64,000 bases of DNA from Sphaerochaeta sp. (GCA_022482495.1 JAKVPA010000001.1:1-64000); one strand, 5' to 3'; shown: positions 52,102-63,392, numbered from the stretch's first letter. Translations and numbers: made by a program. The notes: generated by a model from the sequence alone, not told the origin.

Positions 52102-52491
52102 ATGGGTATCACTGCGGTGCGTGGAGCCATCTGCGTCAAGGAAGACGCCATCGTTTCCATTGAAGAAGCTGTGGCTAAACTATGGAAAGCGATCATCACG
52201 GAAAATCATTTGGAAGAAACGGATATTGCGTTCGTACTGTTCACCCAGACGGGGGATCTGAAAAGCAGGAATCCGGCCGGCGCGTTGCGAAAGGGTGGGT
52301 GGTGCAAAGAATTGCCGTTGTTCTGCATGCAGGAACCGGAAATTACGGGAATGATGCCGCGTGTCATCCGGTTGCTGGTGGTGCTGAAGGAAGAGACCCG
52401 CTGTCTGGTGCCGGTCTATCTGGATGGGGCGGAGCGCCTCAGGCCGGATCTACGTCAGAACGGCGTAGCGTCCGAAACAAACGTCAGGTGA
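52102..52491 (+). CDS. aroH: Chorismate mutase, AroH class
   Basis: Converts chorismate to prephenate for tyrosine and phenylalanine. The 129 residues align along their length with the monofunctional AroH fold: ITAVRGAICVKEDAIVSI, the IITENHLEETDIAFVLFTQTGDL block, CMQEPEITGMMPRVIRLLV, and VYLDGAERLRPDL. Arg in RGA and the CMQE block are active-site elements. AGGAGGG precedes ATG 52102. The last 37 bases overlap the end of the convergent lipoprotein gene. Confidence 0.92.
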   Translation: MGITAVRGAICVKEDAIVSIEEAVAKLWKAIITENHLEETDIAFVLFTQTGDLKSRNPAGALRKGGWCKELPLFCMQEPEITGMMPRVIRLLVVLKEETRCLVPVYLDGAERLRPDLRQNGVASETNVR

Positions 52492-53210
52492 TAGCCTCGT
52501 TCTTTTGCAAATGAGATGATCTTTCTGTCAGGGAGACCGTATTCTATCACGTACACGTCCAAGCCGTGCTTCTTGCTCAGCGCGAGGAATTCCGAAAGAT
52601 ACGCTTGATCGGTTTCACTTCTTCTGGCGAACATCCGGGTGGTGAAGAGTCCTTCCTGATTGACGCCGTTGACAAATCCTGATCCCTGTTCGGAAAGCGC
52701 CCGGGTGAGAAAGACATCACCGTTGTTGATGATGATTGGTTTGCCCAGGGTTTTCAGCGTGTCGAGCATCTGCACAAACGCCTGATACACGCCTTCATAT
52801 CTTCGGAACGTGTATTCGTCACATCCGTCGATGAACAGTACGTCCACACCTTTCGCGACAAGACGTTTCGCACGTTCAAGACAGTATTCCTGCCAGCTGG
52901 GATCAGAGACCTGCAACCACATCACCTGACGGTCAGGGTCATAGCCGAGCGGAGTGCCTGGATACGATTCGCCGTTCTCATGGACCGATGCGATGTCCAG
53001 ATAGCCATAGACGAACGTGGAACGCTTCTGGATTTCAGCAATGTCTTCTGCCGTCAGAAGCGTGGGGTCGACCACCACCAGGCTCTTTCCCTGAGCGAGG
53101 GTGATGATGTCATGGGAGTTTGATCTGGAGACGACTGCGTACCCGGAATCCGTCGTCATGCATCCTGAGAACAGAAGCGCGCAAAGCACCACAACTGATA
53201 CGTACCGCAT
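52455..53210 (-). CDS. Lipoprotein related to glycoside hydrolase family 114 (TM1410-like)
   Basis: The 251 residues have a signal peptide with lipobox FSGC (C17). The mature domain follows the endo-alpha-1,4-polygalactosaminidase-like barrel: STFVYGYLDIASVHENGESY, VMWLQVSDPSWQEYCLERA, KGVDVLFIDGCDEY and KPIIINNGDVFL. The acidic residues of FIDGCDE and the glutamate near the end (VIEYGLPD) could be catalytic. Its substrate would be an amino-sugar polysaccharide such as a biofilm or envelope polymer. It is outward facing. AAAGGATG lies before the ATG. Confidence 0.75.
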   Translation of the reverse strand: MRYVSVVVLCALLFSGCMTTDSGYAVVSRSNSHDIITLAQGKSLVVVDPTLLTAEDIAEIQKRSTFVYGYLDIASVHENGESYPGTPLGYDPDRQVMWLQVSDPSWQEYCLERAKRLVAKGVDVLFIDGCDEYTFRRYEGVYQAFVQMLDTLKTLGKPIIINNGDVFLTRALSEQGSGFVNGVNQEGLFTTRMFARRSETDQAYLSEFLALSKKHGLDVYVIEYGLPDRKIISFAKERGYHLTFVSDATPF

Positions 53211-53395
53211 TGGGCATCCTTTGATTCAGAATGCAAAACATTGTCGTGTTTGTCTATGGGAGATAATCAAAAAGAGAGAAATCTGGAGGGGTGAAGAGGA
53301 ACTAACCGAAATATTGGTCACACTTTTAGTCACACTTTCATGTTTTTGAAAATATTATTTACTTGTATTATAAGGAATTACCAAGTAAAAACGAG
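53211..53395. other. AT-rich gap on the 3' side of tRNA-Thr, possible integration scar
   Basis: The 185 bases are clearly richer in A and T than their surroundings. Two copies of GTCACACTTTTA-like sequence start at 53317 and 53329, 12 bases apart. The 3' ends of tRNA genes are common integration sites. No integrase fragment or second copy of the tRNA end is visible in the window, so this is only a hint. Confidence 0.25.
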
Positions 53396-53467
53396 AGCCG
53401 ACGGTCGGAATTGAACCAACAACCACCTGATTACAAGTCAGGAGCTCTACCATTGAGCCACGTCGGC
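53396..53467 (-). tRNA. tRNA-Thr (anticodon TGT)
   Basis: The 72-base cloverleaf has acceptor arms GCCGACG and CGTCGGC. The anticodon arm CCTGA-CTTGTAA-TCAGG reads TGT, and the T arm holds GGTTCAATTCC. CCA is not encoded. Confidence 0.94.
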
Positions 53468-53560
53468 TTGAGGCGTTCTGAATTCGCCTTGCTAGGGTAA
53501 TGCAAAACAATGATGAATTTCAAGGGGTGTCACGATGAATCGCTTTCTCTGTGAATGCGC

Positions 53561-53590
53561 TTGACGAAATATGGTGAAATGGGGTACTTT
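53561..53590 (+). promoter_or_regulatory. Promoter for tRNA-Tyr
   Basis: TTGACG at 53561-53566 and TACTTT at 53585-53590 are 18 bases apart and end 20 bases before the tRNA. No other promoter is evident before ykgJ-dnaG-rpoD, so read-through from here may also drive that operon. Confidence 0.5.
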
Positions 53591-53610
53591 CTAAGACGTC
53601 TTGAAAATCT

Positions 53611-53692
53611 GGAGAGGTTCCCGAGTGGTCAAAGGGGACAGACTGTAAATCTGCTGCTTATAGCTTCGAAGGTCCGAATCCTTCCCTCTCCA
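53611..53692 (+). tRNA. tRNA-Tyr (anticodon GTA)
   Basis: The 82-base tRNA has acceptor arms GGAGAGG and CCTCTCC and the anticodon loop CTGTAAA (GTA). A long variable arm is expected for this tRNA type in bacteria, and the T arm contains GGTCCGAATCC. CCA is not encoded. Confidence 0.95.
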
Positions 53693-53696
53693 TCCG

Positions 53697-53723
53697 AGCC
53701 TCTTCGTGGAAGAGGCTTTTTTT
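53697..53723 (+). terminator. Terminator of tRNA-Tyr that contains the ykgJ-like ribosome binding site
   Basis: AGCCTCTTC, loop GTG, and GAAGAGGCT form a 9-base stem followed by seven T. The T run ends directly before ATG 53724, and GAAGAGG in the 3' arm is placed as its Shine-Dalgarno. Confidence 0.85.
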
Positions 53724-54164
53724 ATGGGGTGCTTTTACCAACGGGGCGTACGTTTCACCTGTACGGGATGCAGGTATTGTTGTGCGGGGGAGCCGGGGTT
53801 TGTGTTTCTGACCGTTGAGGATGTCGATCGGCTTGCCGGTCGCTTTCATCTTTCTCGTGAGGTGTTCCTCCAACGGTACTGCAGGACCACACAATCCAGC
53901 GGTTTTTTCTATTCTCTTTTGGAAAAATCGGATAATGCATGTATATTTCTTACAGAGAAGGGATGCGGCGTCTATGAAGACCGGCCACTCCAATGCAGAA
54001 CCTATCCGTTCTGGATTCGGATCATGGAGAATAAAGAGAGCTGGGATGACGAGGCGCGCCGGTGTCCGGGGATGGGACATGGGGAACTGCATCCCAAAGA
54101 GGAAATCGAGGCGTGCCTCACTGCCTTGCAGCACGCCGTGCCGATGATCAAAGGGGAGGAGTAA
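53724..54164 (+). CDS. YkgJ-family cysteine-cluster protein
   Basis: The 146 residues carry the cysteine set of the YkgJ/UPF0153 family: FTCTGCRYCCAGEPG near the start, CIFLTEKGCGVYEDRPLQCRTYPFW in the middle and CPGMGHGE near the end. The cysteines are likely iron or zinc ligands; function is unproven. The start is ATG 53724; a GTG at 53706 would lie in the terminator loop. It stands between tRNA-Tyr and dnaG, and its ribosome binding site is part of the terminator stem. dnaG starts 7 bases after its stop. Confidence 0.85.
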   Translation: MGCFYQRGVRFTCTGCRYCCAGEPGFVFLTVEDVDRLAGRFHLSREVFLQRYCRTTQSSGFFYSLLEKSDNACIFLTEKGCGVYEDRPLQCRTYPFWIRIMENKESWDDEARRCPGMGHGELHPKEEIEACLTALQHAVPMIKGEE

Positions 54165-54171
54165 GGAAAAG

Positions 54172-55978
54172 GTGCCGAAGTATTCACCAGCGTTTCTCCA
54201 GTCCATCAAGGACAAACTGCTTGTCAGTGATGTGATGGGCAGGTACTCCAAACTTGTGCGCAGGGGAAACGATTATTGGTGCAATTGCCCGATCCACGGG
54301 GAAAAGACCCCTTCGCTGGTCATCCATGACGACAAGGGAACCTGGCACTGTTTCGGATGTGGGAAAGGCGGAAACATCTTCACCATCGTCCAGGAGATGG
54401 AAAAATGCTCGTTCATCCAGGCGGTGGAGATGCTCGCCCAGCAGGCTGGTCTGCAGCTTGAGGAGATGAGCCCGGAGGAGCGGGAACGCAGTGATATGCG
54501 CGAAGCTCTGTTCGAACTGTACGACCGCATCAGCAAGACGTACCACTATTTTCTCACTACGGATCCCGGTGGGGAGAAGGCGAGGGCGTATCTCCGTGAG
54601 CGGGACGTGAAACGGGAGATGTGGGAGAAATTCAATCTGGGATACGCTCCGGCGTCCTGGGATCTGTACGGATTCCTGCACAAGAAGTCGTACAGTGACG
54701 AACTGCTCAAGGCATCCGGTCTGTTTTCCCGAGATCGCTTCCCCCATGGGATCTTTTGGGATCGTCTGATGTTCCCGGTACGTACCTGGCAGGGGCGTAC
54801 CGTTGCCTTCAGTGGTCGTGATTTGACCGGGGAGAGCAAGTCAAAGTACATCAACACGCCGGAGACGCCGATCTACAGCAAGAAGCACAATCTGTTTGGC
54901 ATCTACGAATCGTTGGACTCGTTGAAAAAGCCTGATGCCTCGGCGATCATCTGCGAGGGGAATTTCGACGTGGTTGCGTTCCACCAGGCCGGTCTCGCCC
55001 CAGCGATGGCGCCCCTCGGAACGGCATTCACCGAAGAGCAGGCAAAACTGCTCAAACGGTACGTACGCAAAGTGACGCTTCTGTTCGACAGTGACAAAGC
55101 GGGGCAGAACGCAACCATCAAGGCACTGGCATTGGCACAGGCCCAGGAGCTGGAAAACAACGTCGCCGTCCTCACTTCCGGCAAGGATGCCTCGGAAGTG
55201 GTGCAGAATCATGGGGAAGAAGCGTTGCAGAACGAAGTAAACGATACGGAAAGAGGGTTTTCCTATCTTGTACAGAATGCGGTAACTCATTATGATATAA
55301 CTTCGTCTGATGGTAAATATGCCATTTTCCAGGAAGTGAAACCGTACCTTGACGCCACAACATCAAGTATTGTGCGGAATGATTTGATCAAACAACTTGC
55401 GGAGGTGCTTGAAGTTTCACAGACAGCTATCCTTGAGGATTTTTACAAAGGCAGACGTACCGAGGTCCAGCGCCCCGTCGTCAGGCAAGAGCAACAACCA
55501 ATCAAACCTCTTGACCCCTATCGCCTGAACATCGACCTGAGGACCATGCTGTATGTGGTGAATAATCGTTCATTGTTTAAGGAAGTGAGGTCCAGTCTCC
55601 AGTTCGAAGACCTCGAGGACAGGGAAGCCAAAGCGCTGTACCAGCTCCTTGAGGATGCGACACGAGAAGGGACGTTGGAGCAAAGCGACGAGTATTTTCT
55701 GCAGAAAATCCAGGACGCTCAGCTTTCCAGTGATGTCGCCGCATCATTCTCATTGGATGAATACCGGCGCAACGCAGCGAATGTGCTGAATGAAGCGATC
55801 ATACGGATTACCATACGGAACCTGCAGAAGCAACTGGAAGATTACCGGCATTTGCTGGAACTGGGCGGAGCTTCGGATGATCAGGATGAGGTCATCGCGT
55901 CATATATGATGATCAATGACCGCATCAACGCGTTACAGCAGAAATTGCTGCAGCCGGAAGGAAGAGGGTTGAATCAGG

Positions 55979-55986
<8 letters not shown>
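54172..55986 (+). CDS. dnaG: DNA primase
   Basis: Synthesises RNA primers for replication. The 604 residues have an N-terminal zinc domain with C39, H42, C60 and C63 ([19 protein letters not shown]). The RNA polymerase domain includes a TOPRIM fold: [14 protein letters not shown] near 262 (commonly EGYMDV) and [13 protein letters not shown] near 302. A C-terminal helicase-binding part follows. The start is GTG 54172 with AAGGA 4-5 bases upstream. It overlaps rpoD by 8 bases, the macromolecular synthesis arrangement in which primase and the main sigma factor share a transcript. Confidence 0.96.
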
Positions 55987-58075
<2,089 letters not shown>

Positions 58076-58091
58076 TCAGCAGGAGAAAATG

Positions 58092-58931
58092 ATGGAAGAG
58101 AAGAAAGTGTTTGAGAAACTCACCAAGTTGCAGGACTGCCTGATGCAGAAATTCACGTTGGAGGAAGAGATTGAAAAGCTTCCGAAAGACTTGAAGATCA
58201 AGCAGGATCTCTTGGCGAAGATCACCAAAGAATATACCGATGAGACCGACAAGGACAAAGCGGCGAAAGACGAGCTGAAGAGCCTCCGGTACGATTATGA
58301 CATGACGGTCAGTGCCCGGGAAGCCAGCGAAAAGAAAATGGAATCCATCAGCACCCAACGTGAGTTCGAGGCGATGGAGAAGGAAATCAACGACGCTGGC
58401 GCCAAGGAGCAGGATCTGCTCAAGCAGGTGCATGCCAAGGAACAGCAGGTGCAGGAACTTGATGCCCAGCTTGCCGAAAAAGAATCCCTTCTGAAACTGC
58501 AGCAAACCGAAGTGGAATCGGAATCCAACAAGATTGACAGTCTGACCAAGGAAAAGCAGCAGCAACTGGCTTCGGTGGAAGCTCAATGCAAGGCGTTCAT
58601 TGATGAGGACATCAACATTGACCTGTACAACAAATTCGCCAACATTGTGAAGAACAAGCATGGCAAAGGCATTGTACCGATCCATGGATTGGTCTGCCAG
58701 GGATGCCACATCATGTTGCCGATCCAGTTCGTCAATGATGTGCGTCTCGCCAAGAAGATTGAGTTCTGTCCGTATTGCTCCCGCATTCTGTACTATGAAG
58801 AAGTGGAAGGTGGAGAAGAGCAGTTCAAGAAACCGGTGAAGGATGATGAGGAGTCTGCCCCTGAGGAAGAAGAGGGTGGCGCCGAACTTTCCGATTTCAC
58901 CAGCGACGACGAATTCAACGATATTGTGTGA
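58092..58931 (+). CDS. Coiled-coil zinc-ribbon protein (CT398/CdsZ-like)
   Basis: The 279 residues form a long coiled-coil hairpin (about 5-180) and then a C4 zinc ribbon (GLVCQGCHIML, CPYCSRILYYE), followed by an acidic tail. Chlamydial CT398/CdsZ has the same layout and binds the sigma-54 factor and type III secretion parts. Here the partner is unknown, though the gene directly follows rpoD. The start is ATG 58092, 6 bases from AGGAG; the ATG at 58089 would be too close. Confidence 0.85.
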   Translation: MEEKKVFEKLTKLQDCLMQKFTLEEEIEKLPKDLKIKQDLLAKITKEYTDETDKDKAAKDELKSLRYDYDMTVSAREASEKKMESISTQREFEAMEKEINDAGAKEQDLLKQVHAKEQQVQELDAQLAEKESLLKLQQTEVESESNKIDSLTKEKQQQLASVEAQCKAFIDEDINIDLYNKFANIVKNKHGKGIVPIHGLVCQGCHIMLPIQFVNDVRLAKKIEFCPYCSRILYYEEVEGGEEQFKKPVKDDEESAPEEEEGGAELSDFTSDDEFNDIV

Positions 58932-58937
58932 TGTTTT

Positions 58938-59266
58938 CCGGTAGGACAGATGATCGCAGGATGCAATACTCCTGAGGAAAGTCCGGGCTCCATAGGACAT
59001 GACGCCGGTTAACGGCCGGCAGCGGTAACGCTCGAGATAGCGCAACAGAAAGCAAACCGCCCGCAAGGGTAAGGGTGAAATGGTGGGGTAAGAGCCCACC
59101 GCGTGTCTGGTAACAGGCATGGCATGGCAAGCCTCGTCAGGAGCAAGACCAAATATGCAGTCTGGGCTGTCCGTCTATAGGCTGCGGGTAGGTCGCTTGA
59201 GGTGTTGGGTAACCAACATCCTGGATAGATGATCATTGATACAGAACCCGGCTTATTGCCTACCGG
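58938..59266 (+). ncRNA. rnpB: RNase P RNA, bacterial class A
   Basis: The catalytic RNA that removes 5' leaders from tRNA precursors. GAGGAAAGTCCGGGCTCC starts at about 58974, ACAGAAAGCAAACCGCC follows near 59045, and GTAAGAGCCCACCG near 59089. The 3' block AGATGATCATTG-ATACAGAACCCGGCTTA is near 59225-59256. P1 closes perfectly, CCGGTAGG (58938-58945) with CCTACCGG (59259-59266), and a run of eight T follows, so P1 is also the terminator stem. It lies 6 bases after the zinc-ribbon gene. Confidence 0.95.
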
Positions 59267-59295
59267 AATTTTTTTTGAAGGAACGAGGGACGAAG

Positions 59296-60024
59296 ATGAT
59301 GGGGAGACGATCGCTTGTGCTGTTGCTCGCTCTCCTCATTGTTCTCCCTCTTGCAGCTTCCCCATCATGGGAGCGCTTCTCTGCCGAAGAGACCATCACC
59401 GTGGCCAAGGGGCAGAAGCGGATCAACGCAGAGCGCCTGTGGTGGGAAAGCACTGCGTATGAGAAGCTGGGAAAAACAGAACAGGCATATCTTGCCTTGC
59501 ATCTGTATCTTGCCATGACACCCTCGAAAGACCCACGGCACAATGAAGCTTCGCTCAAATTGGCAGCATTGGCATTCCAGACCAAACGGTACGCGATGAC
59601 ACTCTCTTTGCTTGACCAAGCGACAGAAGTGGATGAAACACTCGCCCGGTACGGCTACCAAGCGGCATTGGCCTTGGGGCGGACGGAAAAAGCGCAACAG
59701 TTGTTTTCAACCTATCTCAAAGGGACCGTCTCTCCGGTGGAATACCTCTCCATGCTGCATGGAGGAAACGCACCGGTTTCGGATGTTCTCTCCCAGATGG
59801 ACGGTTGGAACGCTAATGACGTCCTCAAGGTGTTGTTGTTCTACCAAAATGATGAACTGGCCGAATCGGATGCCGCCTTGTTGTTGGAAAAAGGACAATC
59901 CATTGAAGGGACCGCCAAAGACCAAACGACGGTGTACCAATTGCTGCAACGCTTCGCCAACCAGGCGGGGCAACGTGTACTTGCCCGCAAGTACCAGACA
60001 CTTTCCGGAGGAAATGGGAAATGA
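59296..60024 (+). CDS. Exported TPR-like protein
   Basis: A 242-residue protein with a signal peptide (SLVLLLALLIVLPLAASP). It then has helical repeats of the tetratricopeptide kind: AERLWWESTAYEKLGKTEQAYLALHLYL, EASLKLAALAFQTKRYAMTLSLLDQ and YGYQAALALGRTEKAQQLFSTYL. It is probably a periplasmic scaffold. ATG 59296 is used, with AGGGA 5 bases upstream; the earlier frame runs into rnpB. The stop overlaps the radical SAM start (ATGA). Confidence 0.8.
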   Translation: MMGRRSLVLLLALLIVLPLAASPSWERFSAEETITVAKGQKRINAERLWWESTAYEKLGKTEQAYLALHLYLAMTPSKDPRHNEASLKLAALAFQTKRYAMTLSLLDQATEVDETLARYGYQAALALGRTEKAQQLFSTYLKGTVSPVEYLSMLHGGNAPVSDVLSQMDGWNANDVLKVLLFYQNDELAESDAALLLEKGQSIEGTAKDQTTVYQLLQRFANQAGQRVLARKYQTLSGGNGK

Positions 60025-62447
60025 ATATCTTGGATCAATTGCGTCATGACTTGCTTACCGTGGAGAATCCCGCCCGTTACTGCGGTGGTGAATTCCATTA
60101 TGGAAGAAAAGATCCTTCGACCTGCACGGTACATGCCGCCATCTGTTTCCCCGATCTGTATGAGATCGGCATGAGCAACCACGCCGTGCGCATCCTGTAT
60201 GACCTGGCCAATCGGACGGAAGGCGTGTATTGTGACCGGGTCTTCGCCGTTGCGAAAGACTTCGAGGATCTGCTCAGGAACAAGAAACTTCCATTGTATA
60301 CGCTGGACGAGGGTCGTCCTCTGAAGGATTTGGATTTCCTGGGGATTTCCATCGGGTACGAACTGTGCATGACCAACATCCTGCAGGTTTTGGACTTGGG
60401 AGGTATTCCCCTCCATACGGAAGACCGTAACGACGGCGATCCCATCGTCATTGCGGGCGGACCGGCGTCAACCAATCCATTGCCATTCTCACGCTTTGTG
60501 GATTTCACCTTCATCGGGGAAGCGGAGAACGGCTTGGCCGATGTCCTTTCCGTCATCAGGGAAGGGAAGGAGAAAGGGAAGCATCGGGAGGAGATCATCC
60601 AGGAGCTGAAGGAGATGGATTTCCTCTGGTATCCTGGGAAGTGTCTGGCACGGCGGAGTTTCGACCAGAGCTTTGCTGATGGCGATGACCATACATTCCA
60701 CTATTTTGTCGTCCCAAACTTCAAAGTCGCCCAGGACAACGGTATTGTGGAGATCATGCGTGGCTGTCCCAATGGATGCCGTTTCTGTCATGCCGGCCAG
60801 TATTACAAGCCGTATCGTCAAAAGAGCCAGAAAGCCATCATGAAGCAGACAGACCAGATCGTCCATGATCTTGGGTTCCGGGAGATCACGCTGAGTTCCC
60901 TGTCCAGCGGGGATTATCCTCACATCAAGGAGTTGATCAAAAACCTCAACACCACCTACAAACGTGATCATATTTCTTTTTCTCTCCCCAGCCTGAAAGT
61001 CAGCACGTTCAACCTGGATGTGTTGGAACAGCTTTCCGAAGTGCGGAAGAGCGGTTTGACCTTCGCCATTGAAACGCCATTGAAGGAATGGCAGCAATCC
61101 GTCAACAAGATCGTCGATCCCCAGCAGATCATCGAGATCATCCGGGAAGCGCAGCATCGGGGATGGAGGTTGGCGAAATTCTACTTCATGGTAGGGCTTC
61201 CGTTTGTCGAACGAGAGGTGGAGAACCAGGCGATCGTCGACTATCTTGGCCAGATCTACGACGCCACCCACATCAATATGAACATCAATGTCGGGACGTT
61301 CATCCCCAAGCCGCATACTCCGTACCAATGGGCGAAACAACTCACCCAGGAGGAATCCTACACCCAATTGTCCGCGTTGAAGCGGGCGATCAACGATCGG
61401 GTGAGGGGATGCAAGGTAAGTTACCATGAGCCGTATACCGGATATCTGGAAGGAATGGTAAGCCGTGGTGATGAACGATTCGCCACCGTCATCGAAAAGG
61501 CCTACCAGAACGGATGCAGGCTGGATGCCTGGGATGAGCACCTGAACAAGGAAGGGTGGGACAAAGCAGTTGCAGAAGCGGGGTATGATCCTTCGGAATT
61601 CCTGTATCGGGAACATGACATCAACGAACCGCTTCCCTGGGATTCCATATCCCTGAGAGTGGGAAAAACCTACCTGAAGAATGAATGGAACCGGGCAAAG
61701 GAACGCCTGCTCACCACACGGTGCCTACCGGAATGTGATCACCCCTGTGGAGTATGCACCAACGCCTTCAAGGTAGTGGATGAACAGGAAGAAGAGATTC
61801 CTTTGGTGCAACCGAACAACACGCCGGATGACCCGATGGTACAGGTGGTGATCCAATACCGAAGGGAAGGAAGATCCCTGTTGATCAGCCACATCAACGC
61901 CATGCGCAACTGGGAGATGAGTTTCCAACGTTCCGGACTTCGGATGGATTTCTCCCAGGGCTTCAACCCCAAACCGAGGATGGAATTCGTCAATCCGCTC
62001 TCCTTGGGAGTAATCGGGGAAGGGGAGGTGGTCTTGTGTGATCTGTTGCTTCCGCCAGGTATTACCGAAAAAGACGTACAAGAACGCTTGCAGGCTTCGT
62101 TGACGGAAGGGTATACCATTACGGGCGTCCTGTTCCTTCCCCATGATCCCACAGGAAAGAAACAGACGTTGGCTCCGTACATGAAGGGCTCGTTGTATCG
62201 GATCGATACACGGGGAAACAAAGAGTATGACCAGATCCTGGGAACCAGAAAGGAAGTTACCAAAACCGGTGAACACCAGTATGAGATCCAGACGGCAGGG
62301 GAGACCAACCTGGTCAAATCCTTGTTCGGTCCGGATGCTGACAAATTCAAAATCGCCAGTGATATCCAGATGACGCGTGTCAGGATATACGCCGGTGATT
62401 TGGAACATGACTATCTTTCATTCTTCCGGGAGAAGTTCAAGCTTTAG
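60021..62447 (+). CDS. Radical SAM protein with DUF2344 C-terminal domain
   Basis: The 808 residues belong to the TIGR03960-type radical SAM family. The N-terminal third resembles a B12-binding fold (AICFPDLYEIGMSNHAVRIL, VIAGGPASTNPLPF). The core has the cluster motif CPNGCRFC (C-x3-C-x2-C, near 248-255) followed by AGQYYKPYR. The last 200 residues, from QVVIQYRREGRSLLISHINAM, match DUF2344 (TIGR03936), elsewhere a separate gene. Cysteines CLPECDHPCGVC near 570 may hold a second cluster. The reaction is unknown; links to ribosome or tRNA modification are suggested for relatives. It shares TTAG with the convergent mazG. Confidence 0.88.
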   Translation: MNILDQLRHDLLTVENPARYCGGEFHYGRKDPSTCTVHAAICFPDLYEIGMSNHAVRILYDLANRTEGVYCDRVFAVAKDFEDLLRNKKLPLYTLDEGRPLKDLDFLGISIGYELCMTNILQVLDLGGIPLHTEDRNDGDPIVIAGGPASTNPLPFSRFVDFTFIGEAENGLADVLSVIREGKEKGKHREEIIQELKEMDFLWYPGKCLARRSFDQSFADGDDHTFHYFVVPNFKVAQDNGIVEIMRGCPNGCRFCHAGQYYKPYRQKSQKAIMKQTDQIVHDLGFREITLSSLSSGDYPHIKELIKNLNTTYKRDHISFSLPSLKVSTFNLDVLEQLSEVRKSGLTFAIETPLKEWQQSVNKIVDPQQIIEIIREAQHRGWRLAKFYFMVGLPFVEREVENQAIVDYLGQIYDATHINMNINVGTFIPKPHTPYQWAKQLTQEESYTQLSALKRAINDRVRGCKVSYHEPYTGYLEGMVSRGDERFATVIEKAYQNGCRLDAWDEHLNKEGWDKAVAEAGYDPSEFLYREHDINEPLPWDSISLRVGKTYLKNEWNRAKERLLTTRCLPECDHPCGVCTNAFKVVDEQEEEIPLVQPNNTPDDPMVQVVIQYRREGRSLLISHINAMRNWEMSFQRSGLRMDFSQGFNPKPRMEFVNPLSLGVIGEGEVVLCDLLLPPGITEKDVQERLQASLTEGYTITGVLFLPHDPTGKKQTLAPYMKGSLYRIDTRGNKEYDQILGTRKEVTKTGEHQYEIQTAGETNLVKSLFGPDADKFKIASDIQMTRVRIYAGDLEHDYLSFFREKFKL

Positions 62448-63298
62448 TACGTGGTTGGCTCTTGATGGTGTTTGCCTTTTGTCTCAACTGATTTGACTTT
62501 GTCCCACAGATCGTTTTCCTCATTGACGTGTTCTTTGTCCAGAGGAATATTGTCTTTGGCTGCAAGCTTGACCACCTCGTTGAATCGACGTTCGAACTTG
62601 TCATTGGCACGGTGCAGGGCAGTGGAGGCGTCAACCCCCAAGTGCCGTGCAAGATTTACAACGGCAAACAGCAAATCACCGACTTCCAATTCCACTTCAT
62701 CCTGGACACGATCCAATGCGGTGTCCGCTTCGATGACCTCATCCAGTTCTTCACACACTTTATCGATGATGCCTTGTTTTTCCGACCAATCGAATCCTAC
62801 TTTGACGGCTTGTTTTGAGATTTCCTTGCAACGTTCCAGCGGAGGCATGGAGTCGGGGACACGGGAGAAAAAGTTGTCGGGATTCGGTTTCTTGCCTTCC
62901 ACTTCAATCTTGATCTTGTTCCAGTTCTCCAAGACTTCCGTGGTGTCTTTCACCTTGACGGAACCGAACACATGGGGATGTCTGCGGTACAGTTTCTCAC
63001 TGATGTCGTTGACCGATTTCACGATGTCGAAATCGGGCTTTTCAGCGTGCATCTCCATCAGGAGAACCACGTTGAACAACACGTCACCCAGTTCTTCAGA
63101 TTGTTCCTTCAGGTCGTTTTTGTACAGAGCGTCCTGATATTCATATACCTCGTCATGCATGTTGCTTGCGATGGTTTTGACGGTTTGTTTCCGGTCCCAC
63201 GGACAGCCTTCAGGGCTACGGAGCATTCTGGCCATATCATACAATTGCATCAACGCCTCAGAGAGGGTTGCTTTCGGTTCATACACATAGTTGATCAT
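62444..63298 (-). CDS. mazG: Nucleoside triphosphate pyrophosphohydrolase MazG
   Basis: MazG removes damaged or excess nucleoside triphosphates and in E. coli can dampen the stringent response. The 284 residues contain two MazG domains. The first has CPWDRKQTVKTIASNM and the EExxE-type motif DEVYEYQDA, then EELGDVLFNVVL. The second has EELDEVIEADTAL and EVGDLLFAVVNLARH. There is no Shine-Dalgarno before ATG 63298; a TATACT ends 6 bases upstream (see 63305). Confidence 0.94.
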   Translation of the reverse strand: MINYVYEPKATLSEALMQLYDMARMLRSPEGCPWDRKQTVKTIASNMHDEVYEYQDALYKNDLKEQSEELGDVLFNVVLLMEMHAEKPDFDIVKSVNDISEKLYRRHPHVFGSVKVKDTTEVLENWNKIKIEVEGKKPNPDNFFSRVPDSMPPLERCKEISKQAVKVGFDWSEKQGIIDKVCEELDEVIEADTALDRVQDEVELEVGDLLFAVVNLARHLGVDASTALHRANDKFERRFNEVVKLAAKDNIPLDKEHVNEENDLWDKVKSVETKGKHHQEPTTY

Positions 63299-63304
63299 AC
63301 CACG

Positions 63305-63333
63305 AGTATACCAACTTTCCCCGCACCTGTTCC
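63305..63333 (-). promoter_or_regulatory. Promoter abutting mazG, possible leaderless transcript
   Basis: On the minus strand TATACT (63310-63305) ends 6 bases (CGTGGT) before the mazG ATG. A weak -35 GGAACA lies 17 bases further upstream. The geometry is the same as at rnz. Confidence 0.45.
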
Positions 63334-63392
63334 ACAGAAAGGGAAATGCTCATTGCTAGTTTACAGAATATATATTATATACATTAATAATA

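Noticed and set aside
53706-53723. GTG 53706 as the start of the ykgJ-like gene
   Set aside because: It lies in the loop of the tRNA-Tyr terminator with no upstream ribosome binding site. ATG 53724 has GAAGAGG at usable distance.
59009-59236. Small antisense frames over 59009-59236
   Set aside because: The region folds as RNase P RNA with all conserved blocks, so coding is not expected.
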